From the NCBI RefSeq assembly GCF_011067745.1, contig NZ_JAAMPJ010000001.1:854829-918828 (forward strand): a stretch of DNA of 64,000 nucleotides. The letters are read 5' to 3'. The translations under genes and the position numbers were made by a program. This DNA is from Lentzea alba (GTDB lineage: Bacteria; Actinomycetota; Actinomycetes; Mycobacteriales; Pseudonocardiaceae). Below the pieces are notes generated by a model. It made no database searches. It worked only from the letters and a program-made list of their open reading frames with translations, and was not told where the DNA came from. Of the stretch, positions 42,692 to 49,240 are shown piece by piece (the stretch's first letter is position 1; each line of letters opens with the position of its first letter).

Positions 42692-43063
42692 TCAGGCCGT
42701 CAGCTCACACCAGACGACCTTCTGACCAGCACGTTCTGTCACACCCCAGCTCTCGCTGAACAGGGCGACCAGCTGGAGTCCCCAGCGCCCGGCACGCACT
42801 TCGGGTCTGGCGTCGTCGTCGTCGGCGACCTCGACCAGCATCTGGTCCCGGCCACCGACGATGCGCACCAGCGGGCGGCCGCTGCCGTGGCGGACGGCGT
42901 TGGTGGTCAGCTCGTTGACGACCAGCACGACGTCGTCGTGGTTGCCGAGGTAACCGCAGATGGCCGTGGCCCGGCGGGCGAAGTCGCGGGCGAGTGCCAC
43001 ACCCCCGCGCCGGTCCTCACCCGGAAGGGAGAACACCGCTTCGGTGAGCGAACTCGTGGCCAC
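42692..43063 (-). CDS. RsbW/HATPase_c_2-type anti-sigma kinase-like protein
   Basis: The protein of about 123 residues contains the N-box VVLVVNELTTNAVRHGSG and a G-type loop VEVADDDDARP, ending GRWGLQLVALFSESWGV. It is a stand-alone GHKL ATPase of the kind that phosphorylates STAS proteins and binds sigma factors. The start is uncertain: GTG 43063 fits the fold, but no ribosome-binding site is clear and the frame is open to 43192. It lies between the PAS kinase and a NarL-type regulator. Confidence 0.8.
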   Translation of the reverse strand: MATSSLTEAVFSLPGEDRRGGVALARDFARRATAICGYLGNHDDVVLVVNELTTNAVRHGSGRPLVRIVGGRDQMLVEVADDDDARPEVRAGRWGLQLVALFSESWGVTERAGQKVVWCELTA

Positions 43064-43133
43064 AGAAGCACAGTGCAGCAACGCCGCCGCCGGAAGCAGA
43101 CGCAGGCAGATCAGCTCGTGTAGTGCAGTTGCA

Positions 43134-43754
43134 TCAGTCGAGCAGGCCCTCGCGGCGCGCGATGGACACCGCCTCCAGCTTCGAACTGGCACCGAGCTTG
43201 TCGAGCACGCGCTGCACGTGGTTGCGCGCGGTGTTGCGGGCGACGCCGAGCCTGCTGGAGATCTGGTCGGTGCCCGCGCCGTCCGCGAGCAGCAGCAACG
43301 TCTCCTGCTCGCGTGCGGTGAGGGTGGCTCCGGCGAACTTGATCCGGCCGCTCAGCCGGTCCAGCACACCCCCGAGGAGCTTCTGGTCGAACACCACCTC
43401 GCCGTCGGCGACCCTGCGGACCGCCTCGACCAGCTCGTCGAGCCGCGCGGACTTGAGGATCAGCCCGGCACCGCCGGCCTCGGCGACGCGGGCGGCGATC
43501 GACGCCGTCGCCTCGCCGGTCAGCACCAGCACCCTGACGCCGGCCTGGACGAGCTCCGGGATCAGCGCGGTGCCGTCACCGTCGGGCAGCCTGCGGTCGA
43601 GGAGGACGACATCGGGCTTGCCGCCGCGGGTGTGCGCGAGCGCGGCCGCGACGGTGGACGCACGGGCGATCACCTCGATCCCGGCGCGTTCCAGCGCCAG
43701 TCCGATCGCCTCGGCGACCATGTCGTGGTCCTCCACGAGAACCACTCTGGTCAT
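43134..43754 (-). CDS. NarL/FixJ-family response regulator
   Basis: The 206-residue protein has a receiver (VVLVEDHDMVAEA, phospho-acceptor D53 in VVLLDRRLPDGDG, K101) and a C-terminal LuxR helix-turn-helix (LTAREQETLLLLADGAGTDQISSRLGVARNTARNHVQRVLDKL). TAGGCT (complement of 43762-43767) lies 7 nt before ATG 43754 with no ribosome-binding site, so it heads the signalling block on a leaderless transcript. The PAS kinase two genes on could phosphorylate it too. Confidence 0.9.
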   Translation of the reverse strand: MTRVVLVEDHDMVAEAIGLALERAGIEVIARASTVAAALAHTRGGKPDVVLLDRRLPDGDGTALIPELVQAGVRVLVLTGEATASIAARVAEAGGAGLILKSARLDELVEAVRRVADGEVVFDQKLLGGVLDRLSGRIKFAGATLTAREQETLLLLADGAGTDQISSRLGVARNTARNHVQRVLDKLGASSKLEAVSIARREGLLD

Positions 43755-43759
43755 GTGGT

Positions 43760-44755
43760 TCAGCCTACGGCGTACCGGAAATTCCGCGACCGTCCGACGA
43801 CGAACGATCGCACTTCGTCGAACACCTCCTCGTGCTGCTGCTCGACGCCGAGCAACGGTGAGATCAGCTTCAGCAGGTGCGTGGCCTCGGTCTTGAGTGC
43901 GCCGCCGAGTGGCATGAGGCCGAGGAAGACGGGCACTCCGGCGTTGGACGCTGCCTGCCGGACGCGGTGCAGCACGTCCAGCGGGAGGTCGTCGAGCAGC
44001 ACGTTGTCGCCCTGGTAGGTGTGCGGCGGGAGGGGTTTGCCGGCTGCCTCGGCGAACGGCTTCCGGCCGAACTCGTCGATCAGCGTCGGGGCGACGCGGA
44101 GGTGGTCGACGTCGAACGGCCTGGTGCTCGCGAAGGTGAGGCGGACGACGTCACCGAGGGTCGTGAGCGTCGGCGTGACGTGGTCGGGCAGGTCCCACGA
44201 GTGGAACGCCTCGAACACCGCTTCGGCGTGCTCGGCGTCGAAGTGCAGCTCGCCCGCGTGGACCTGGTCGATCTCCAGGAGGTCGAACTCCAGCGCGGTG
44301 ACGACGTCTCCGACCTTCTCGGTCTTGCGGACGCGATCGCTCGCGAAGCCGAACTCACGGGCCAGCACGCTGAACCCGCCGCCGAGCGTGTAGCCGACGA
44401 CGCCCACGTCGCTCGCGTCACCGCTGAGCGGGGCGAGGCCGTGCGGTGAGGCCTGCTCGATCACCTGCTGCCAGACCGCGCCTGCCTCGGCCCTCGCGGT
44501 CCTGGTCGTCGGATCGATCTCGACGTTGTTCATGCGCCTGGTCGAGATGAGGACGCCGGTGGCCGGGGTGGTCAGGCCGTGGCCGGTGGTGTGGACCGTG
44601 TGGTCGAGACCGCGGGTTTCGGCGTGGTGGACGGCTTGTTCGACGTCCCGTGCGTTCTCCACGGCGAAAATCACCTGGGGTTCGTGGCGGAGTCCGGTCT
44701 GGAAGCCGCTCCGTTCGTCGTCGTAGCCGGTGTCTCCGGGGTAGAAGATTCGCAT
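43760..44755 (-). CDS. PCMH-type FAD-linked oxidoreductase, internally shortened
   Basis: The 331-residue protein has the FAD-binding_4 half: TTGHGLTTPATGVLISTRRM (the His that can bind FAD covalently), ARAEAGAVWQQVIEQASPHGLAPLSG and VVGYTLGGGFSVLAREFGFASDRV. Family members run to about 450 residues. Here FASDRV is followed almost at once by DVVTALEFDLLEID, so some 30-35 residues that usually carry the LFWALRGGGGN loop are missing, and the C-terminal berberine-bridge (BBE) part is absent too. It may be degenerate. It is divergent from a LysR regulator that probably controls it. Confidence 0.78.
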   Translation of the reverse strand: MRIFYPGDTGYDDERSGFQTGLRHEPQVIFAVENARDVEQAVHHAETRGLDHTVHTTGHGLTTPATGVLISTRRMNNVEIDPTTRTARAEAGAVWQQVIEQASPHGLAPLSGDASDVGVVGYTLGGGFSVLAREFGFASDRVRKTEKVGDVVTALEFDLLEIDQVHAGELHFDAEHAEAVFEAFHSWDLPDHVTPTLTTLGDVVRLTFASTRPFDVDHLRVAPTLIDEFGRKPFAEAAGKPLPPHTYQGDNVLLDDLPLDVLHRVRQAASNAGVPVFLGLMPLGGALKTEATHLLKLISPLLGVEQQHEEVFDEVRSFVVGRSRNFRYAVG

Positions 44756-44782
44756 AAATCCAGCATGGTTGGCCTGCTGTTA

Positions 44783-44797
44783 TATGTCCAAGACATA
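44783..44797. promoter_or_regulatory. LysR-type operator (T-N11-A palindrome)
   Basis: TATGTC-CAA-GACATA is a perfect 6+3+6 palindrome with T-N11-A geometry in the 70-bp gap between the flavoprotein and the LysR gene. It lies just upstream of the perfect TATAAT, the place expected for an autoregulatory LysR site. Confidence 0.7.
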
Positions 44798-44811
44798 GTT
44801 GTGCTCAGGTC

Positions 44812-44817
44812 TATAAT
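44812..44817 (+). promoter_or_regulatory. Consensus -10 (TATAAT) of the LysR gene
   Basis: A perfect TATAAT ends 8 nt before ATG 44826 and no ribosome-binding site follows, so transcription probably begins at or next to the A of the start codon (leaderless). Confidence 0.6.
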
Positions 44818-44825
44818 CATTGGTT

Positions 44826-45698
44826 ATGGAGCTTCGGCAGCTTGAGTACTTCGTCGCGGTCGCCGAGGAGGCGTCGTTCACGCGGGCGGCGGAACGGGTG
44901 CACGTCGCGCAGCCCGGCGTGAGCGCGCAGATCCGGCGACTGGAGCGGGAGCTCGGGCACGACCTGCTGGACCGATCGGGACGCGGTGTCACGCTGACGG
45001 ACGTCGGAGCGGCGGTGCTGCCGTTGGCACGGGTGGCCTTGCAGTCGGTGGAGTCGGCGCGGCGGACCGTGGAGGAGATGGCCGGGCTGGTGCGCGGAGT
45101 CGTGCGCGTCGGGATGGTCGTGTCGTGCGGGATCATGGACCTGCCGGAGCTGTTGTCCGCGTTCCACTCCTCGCATCCCGACGTGGAGATCACGTTGGTG
45201 GAGGCGAACTCCGACGCGTTGATAGAGTCTCTTCTGGACGGTCAGCTGGACTTCGCCCTGATCGGCTACGCGGGTTCGGCACCGGACGGGTTGTCGGTGC
45301 GGGTGCTGGCGGATGAACCGCTGGTGGCCGCGGTTGCTCCCGAAGATCCTTGGTACGGCAGAGAATCCGTTTCACTGGACGAACTGCTGGAGCGCGGGTT
45401 GATCAGCCTGCCGCCGGGAACGGGGCTGCGCGGGGCGCTGGACGCGGCGTGCGGGTCGCGCCGGCCGCGGATCGCCTTCGAGGCGTCCGCACCGCCGATG
45501 GTGATCACGCTGGCGCAGCGCGGACTCGGCCCGGCGATCCTGGCGCTGTCGATGACTGACGGGCTGCACGCAGTGCGGATCACCGACCCGTCACCGTCCA
45601 GCAGGCTCGGTTTCGCGTGGCGTTCGGAGGGGCCGCACAGCCCTGCCGCGCGGGCGCTGATCCGGGTGGCGGAAAACCAAGTGACAGCGAAACCGTAG
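44826..45698 (+). CDS. LysR-family transcriptional regulator
   Basis: The 290-residue protein starts MELRQLEYFVAVAEEASFTRAAERVHVAQPGVSAQIRRLERELG, the classical LysR winged helix. The effector domain follows (VRVGMVVSCGIMDLPELLSAF, ...LDFALIGYAG). It is divergent from the FAD oxidoreductase and has its own T-N11-A site, so it probably activates that gene in response to a small ligand. ATG 44826 is chosen over TTG 44820 because of the -10 position. Confidence 0.92.
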   Translation: MELRQLEYFVAVAEEASFTRAAERVHVAQPGVSAQIRRLERELGHDLLDRSGRGVTLTDVGAAVLPLARVALQSVESARRTVEEMAGLVRGVVRVGMVVSCGIMDLPELLSAFHSSHPDVEITLVEANSDALIESLLDGQLDFALIGYAGSAPDGLSVRVLADEPLVAAVAPEDPWYGRESVSLDELLERGLISLPPGTGLRGALDAACGSRRPRIAFEASAPPMVITLAQRGLGPAILALSMTDGLHAVRITDPSPSSRLGFAWRSEGPHSPAARALIRVAENQVTAKP

Positions 45699-45710
45699 GT
45701 CTGTCACGAT
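45681..45710 (+). promoter_or_regulatory. Promoter of the EF-Tu leader with flanking inverted repeat
   Basis: GTGACA (45681-45686) and CACGAT (45705-45710) are separated by 18 nt and fit a -35/-10 pair whose start point falls on the leader ATG (45717, 6 nt on). GTGACAG (45681-45687) and CTGTCAC (45701-45707) form a perfect 7-bp inverted repeat, so the promoter may carry an operator. It overlaps the end of the LysR gene. Confidence 0.5.
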
Positions 45711-45716
45711 CACCGC

Positions 45717-45809
45717 ATGTTCCTGACGGCTGAGCTCAACACGTTCGCAGGTGTTCCTGCGGGCGCGCTCGCCGTTGCCTCGGCACAGCTGGCCGGCGCC
45801 CGACTCTGA
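45717..45809 (+). CDS. 30-codon leader peptide upstream of the EF-Tu paralogue
   Basis: An ATG at 45717 opens a 30-codon frame ([18 protein letters not shown], ending LAGARL) that stops at TGA 45807-45809. No ribosome-binding site precedes it; a promoter-like -10 lies 6 nt upstream, so the mRNA would start at the ATG. The peptide has no run of one amino acid. Its stop lies 5 nt before the first arm of the antiterminator stem, so a ribosome reaching the end would cover that arm. This is the layout of ribosome-mediated attenuation leaders of drug-resistance genes. Expression is not proved. Confidence 0.55.
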   Translation: MFLTAELNTFAGVPAGALAVASAQLAGARL

Positions 45810-45814
45810 CCCTT

Positions 45815-45890
45815 CTCCAGTCCCTCCTTCAGGACCGCTGGAGGAGGGTGGTGGCGGTCCAACGGTTCTGAACCCTCCAGCTGTTTCTTC
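45815..45890 (+). promoter_or_regulatory. Mutually exclusive antiterminator/terminator hairpins (attenuator)
   Basis: Segment 45838-45849 (CTGGAGGAGGGT) has two partners. Upstream, CTCCAG (45815-45820) pairs with 45838-45843, and CCCTCC (45822-45827) with GGAGGG (45843-45848). Downstream, CCTCCAG (45874-45880) pairs with CTGGAGG (45838-45844), and ACCCTCC with GGAGGGT. The downstream stem is followed by CTGTTTCTTC, a U-rich tract, so it reads as a terminator. An extra stem GGACCGC (45832-45838) / GCGGTCC (45854-45860) offers a third state. Confidence 0.6.
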
Positions 45891-45903
45891 GAGGACAAGG
45901 GCA

Positions 45904-47085
45904 ATGAAGCAAGAGTTCGTGCGCGCCAAGCCGCACCTGAACATCGGCACCATGGGGCACGTCGACCACGGCAAGACCACGCTGACGGCGGCGATCACCA
46001 AGGTGCTGTCCGAAATGGACCCGTCGGGCACCACCTTCACCGCGTTCGACCGCATCGACCGCGCTCCGGAGGAGCTCGCCCGCGGCATCACGATCAACAT
46101 CGCGCACGTCGAGTACGAGACGCCCACGCGGCACTACGCGCACGTCGACATGCCCGGCCACGCCGACTACGTGAAGAACATGATCACAGGTGCGGCGCAG
46201 CTGGACGGCGCGATCCTCGTGGTGTCCGCCGAGGACGGCACGATGCCGCAGACGCGCGAACACGTGGTGCTGGCGCACCGCGTGGGCGTGCCGCACGTGG
46301 TGGTGGCGCTGAACAAGGCCGACGCGGTGAACGACCCGGAGCTGCTCGACCTGGTGGAGCTGGAGATCCGCGACCTGCTCTCCCAGTACGGCTTCGACGG
46401 CGACGCCACGCCGGTGGTGCGGGTGTCCGGCCTGCGCGCGCTGCAGGGTGACCCGCGGTGGACGGCGTCGATCAAGGCGCTGCTGGACGCCGTGGACACG
46501 CACGTGCCGGTGCCGGAACGGGATCTCGACGGCGCTTTCCTGATGCCGATCGAGAACGTCATGACCATCACCGGTCGCGGCACCGTCGTGACCGGCGCGG
46601 TGGAGCGCGGCGTGCTCGGCCTCGGCGACGCGGTCGAGGTGCTCGGTCTCGGCGCGGCGGTCACCTCGGTGGCCACCGGCATCGAGACGTTCGGCAAGCC
46701 GATGCGGCAGGCCCAGGCGGGAGACAACGCCGCGGTGCTGCTGCGCGGTGTTCGCCGTGGCGAGGTCAGGCGCGGCCAGGTGCTGGCCCTGCCCGGCAGC
46801 GTCGCGCCGCACACCAGGTTCCGCGCCACGGTGTACCTGCTGTCCCACGCGGAGGGCGGCCGGCACACCGGTATCGCCACGAACTACCGGCCGCAGTTCC
46901 ACTTCCGCACCGGCGACGTCGTCGGGGTGGTCGAGCTCGACAGGACGCTGGCACTGCCAGGTGACACCGTCGAGGTCACGGTGGAGCTGGGCAAGGCGGT
47001 GGCGATGGACACCGGACTCGGCTTCGCGATTCGCGAGGGCGGCAAGACCGTGGGTGCCGGCACGGTCGGCGAGATCCTCGCCTAG
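45904..47085 (+). CDS. Divergent second EF-Tu, candidate elfamycin-resistant
   Basis: The 393-residue protein keeps all GTPase motifs: [11 protein letters not shown] (G1), DMPGHAD with H86 (G3, where canonical is DCPGH), NKAD (G4), SGL (G5, usually SAL). All three domains are present, including [16 protein letters not shown] and the end [16 protein letters not shown]. Compared with E. coli EF-Tu it has Arg at Q124 (R126 here) and Gly at R373, both in or next to the kirromycin pocket; Q124K is a known resistance change. Streptomyces ramocissimus EF-Tu3 is a known drug-resistant paralogue. The attenuator upstream fits inducible expression. ATG 45904 is chosen over the longer open frame, in front of AGGACAAGGG. 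Confidence 0.9.
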   Translation: MKQEFVRAKPHLNIGTMGHVDHGKTTLTAAITKVLSEMDPSGTTFTAFDRIDRAPEELARGITINIAHVEYETPTRHYAHVDMPGHADYVKNMITGAAQLDGAILVVSAEDGTMPQTREHVVLAHRVGVPHVVVALNKADAVNDPELLDLVELEIRDLLSQYGFDGDATPVVRVSGLRALQGDPRWTASIKALLDAVDTHVPVPERDLDGAFLMPIENVMTITGRGTVVTGAVERGVLGLGDAVEVLGLGAAVTSVATGIETFGKPMRQAQAGDNAAVLLRGVRRGEVRRGQVLALPGSVAPHTRFRATVYLLSHAEGGRHTGIATNYRPQFHFRTGDVVGVVELDRTLALPGDTVEVTVELGKAVAMDTGLGFAIREGGKTVGAGTVGEILA

Positions 47086-47131
47086 AGGGCGGCGGTTGAC
47101 GGCCCGCGAAGGTGGTCGCGCTGCCTTGAGG

Positions 47132-47165
47132 GCGCGGCGGGACAACTTGTCCCGCCGCGCTTTCG
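47132..47165 (+). terminator. Strong hairpin terminator after the EF-Tu gene
   Basis: GCGCGGCGGGACAA (47132-47145) pairs with TTGTCCCGCCGCGC (47147-47160) over 14 bp, followed by TTTCG. It lies between the convergent EF-Tu and the next minus-strand gene and can serve both. Confidence 0.8.
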
Positions 47166-47567
47166 TCATTCGAGCAGGCCGCGCAGTTCGGCGTGCTCCG
47201 GACTGGGAATCGAGCGAGCGAGGTACAGGTCGTCGAGCGGCCGGACGAGTGCGCGCAACTCGCGGGCCGCCCTGGCGGGCAAGGCGATCAGGGCTCTGCG
47301 AAGAACGCGGCGTTCCACGTACGGGTCGAGCGAATCGCAGCACGGACAGGGATTCAGCTCGGTCCCATAACCCGTGATGACGCGCGCAGGCCCGTGCACG
47401 AACCGGGACCAGCTGTCGAGCGCTCCGGCGACGGAGCCGGGTGTGTAGTGGATGCGTTCGAACCTGGCGATGGCACGCAACGCGGGTGCGGAGACCCTGG
47501 AGACTTGTCTGATCGGTCGGCCGTGCAGCTCACGGGCGCGGACCGGAGCGGGGCGCCTACGCGGCAT
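47166..47567 (-). CDS. Conserved actinobacterial hypothetical protein with CPCC motif
   Basis: The 133-residue protein starts at ATG 47567 behind AAAGGG. It is Arg- and Leu-rich. In the middle it has TELNPCPCCDSLDPYVERRVLRRALI, an isolated CPCC that may bind metal or be redox-active. I do not recognise a named domain. It precedes the EF-Tu terminator and shares no obvious operon; the DUF6766 gene upstream ends 29 bp away. Confidence 0.7.
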   Translation of the reverse strand: MPRRRPAPVRARELHGRPIRQVSRVSAPALRAIARFERIHYTPGSVAGALDSWSRFVHGPARVITGYGTELNPCPCCDSLDPYVERRVLRRALIALPARAARELRALVRPLDDLYLARSIPSPEHAELRGLLE

Positions 47568-47596
47568 GGCCCTTTCTGATGGTCATGCGACCGATC

Positions 47597-48262
47597 TTAG
47601 CCCGACTCGTCGCTCGTCGAGTGCGCCGCTCCCACCGGTTTCGACTCGGGCGAACCGCGCTGCCGCAGGTAGACGCTGAGAATCGCCATCGACGCGATCG
47701 CCAGGAACTCGGACTGCCAGTTCTGCAGCGAGCGGTTCCAGAAGTCGGCGGAGAAGAAGTAGTCGACCAGCCCCATCTTCTCGGCCAGCGGGTCGGAGTT
47801 GTTGGCGTACCAGCCCGCGATCCACTGCATCGTCCAGGAGAACAGGAACAGCACCAGCATCGCGAGGCCGAGCGACTTCGAGAACACCGCGGTGCGCCAG
47901 CCACCGGTGCGTGCCCACTTCGGTGACGATTCGCTCGCGTACTGGCCGACCTGCTGTTCCTCGTCGCTCTCGTGGCCGGCCTTGCCCACCGGCTTGGACT
48001 CGGGTGAACCCTTCTGGATCAGCCAGACGGTGGCCGTGACGTACAGGAAGAACTGCAGGTACTCGGACTGCCAGTTCTCCACGACGTCGACTAGGAAGTC
48101 GGCGGAGAACAGGTAGGACCCCAGTGCCAGCTCGGGCTGGCCCAACGCGGCCTGACGCTCGTTGTAGTCGGCGTGCCCGGCGAAGAACTGACCGACCAGC
48201 GCCGCGAGGAAAAGCCCCCCGAAGACGAGCGTCAGGCTGTGCTCGCGCAGGAATCTCCTCAT
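47597..48262 (-). CDS. DUF6766 membrane protein with internal duplication
   Basis: The 221-residue protein has four hydrophobic helices in two matching halves. Half one carries LFSADFLVDVVENWQSEYLQ and GSPESKPVG; half two carries FFSADFWNRSLQNWQSEFLA and again GSPESKPVG, so the gene arose by duplication. This fits DUF6766, of unknown function. ATG 48262 gives MRRFLREHSLTLVFGGLF; GTG 48283 is an alternative. It lies 27 nt downstream of the F420 gene in the same operon. Confidence 0.82.
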   Translation of the reverse strand: MRRFLREHSLTLVFGGLFLAALVGQFFAGHADYNERQAALGQPELALGSYLFSADFLVDVVENWQSEYLQFFLYVTATVWLIQKGSPESKPVGKAGHESDEEQQVGQYASESSPKWARTGGWRTAVFSKSLGLAMLVLFLFSWTMQWIAGWYANNSDPLAEKMGLVDYFFSADFWNRSLQNWQSEFLAIASMAILSVYLRQRGSPESKPVGAAHSTSDESG

Positions 48263-48289
48263 AGGACCGGGTGCCCCGCGCACCTGCTG

Positions 48290-49240
48290 CTAAACATCGA
48301 TCAGCGGGACGACCTCCTTGGCCCAGAAGTCGAAGAACTCCCGCTGGTTGGACCCGATCTGCTGCACGTAGACCTCGTCGAACCCGGCGTCGGCGAACTC
48401 CTTGATCTTCTCCGCGTACTTCTCCGGATCGGGCCCGCACGGGATCGCCGACCGGATCATCTCCGGCGTCACCAGCTCCGACGCCTGCTCGAAGTGGCGC
48501 GGCGTCGGCAGCACCTGGGCCAGCTCGCCGGGCAGGCCGTCGTTGGGCCACAGGCGATGCGCGGTGGCCACCGCGTCCTCTTCGGACTCGGCGTAGCAGA
48601 CCTTCAACCCGCTCTGCGCCGGTCCGCGGCCGCCTTCCGCGCGGTACTGCTCGACCAGGTCACCGGCCGGGCCGACGGACATGTACCCGTCGCCGCAGCG
48701 CGCCGCGAGCCGGACCGCCTTGGGGCCGAACGCCGACACGTAGATCGGCACCGGGCGTTCGGGCACGGTGTACACGCGGGCGTTCTCGACGGTGTAGTGC
48801 TTGCCGTGGTGGGTGAGCTCGTCGCCCTGGTGCAGCGTGCGGATGATGCCGATCGCTTCTTCCAGCATCTCCAGCCGCACGTCCGCGGACGGCCAGTGCG
48901 AGCCCAGCACGTGCTCGTTCAGGGCCTCGCCGCTGCCCACGCCGAGCACGAACCGGCCCTCGCACTGCACGGCCGCGGTGGCCGCCGCCTGGGCGATGAC
49001 CGCCGGGTGGATGCGGACGGTCGGGCAGGTCACGGCGGTCGTGATCGGCATGGACACCGTCTCGGACAGCGCTCCGATGGTGCCCCAGACGAACGGCGAC
49101 TGGCCCTGTTCGTCGTTCCACGGGTGGTAGTGGTCGGAGATCCACAGCGCCTCGAAGCCCTGCTCTTGGGCCATGCGGGCGTGTTGGACCAGGTCGCGCG
49201 GGCCGTGTTCTTCCGAGGACAGGAAATAGCCGAGCTTCAC
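48290..49240 (-). CDS. F420-dependent LLM-class oxidoreductase (G6PDH-like)
   Basis: GTG 49240 overlaps the TPP-enzyme stop (GTGA) and gives 316 residues with the TIM-barrel luciferase-like fold: KLGYFLSSEEHGPRDLVQHARMAQEQGFEALWISDHYHPW, EGRFVLGVGSGEALNEHVLG and YVSAFGPKAVRLAARCGDG. The sequence near the start matches the F420-dependent glucose-6-phosphate dehydrogenase-like group, but the sugar-phosphate pocket is not clear, so the substrate is open. It should use coenzyme F420, as expected in actinobacteria. Confidence 0.87.
   Translation of the reverse strand: MKLGYFLSSEEHGPRDLVQHARMAQEQGFEALWISDHYHPWNDEQGQSPFVWGTIGALSETVSMPITTAVTCPTVRIHPAVIAQAAATAAVQCEGRFVLGVGSGEALNEHVLGSHWPSADVRLEMLEEAIGIIRTLHQGDELTHHGKHYTVENARVYTVPERPVPIYVSAFGPKAVRLAARCGDGYMSVGPAGDLVEQYRAEGGRGPAQSGLKVCYAESEEDAVATAHRLWPNDGLPGELAQVLPTPRHFEQASELVTPEMIRSAIPCGPDPEKYAEKIKEFADAGFDEVYVQQIGSNQREFFDFWAKEVVPLIDV

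Noticed and set aside
45751-45903. Longer EF-Tu reading frame beginning at 45751
   Set aside because: The added residues are low complexity and lie in the attenuator; EF-Tu proteins begin just before KPHLNIGT.
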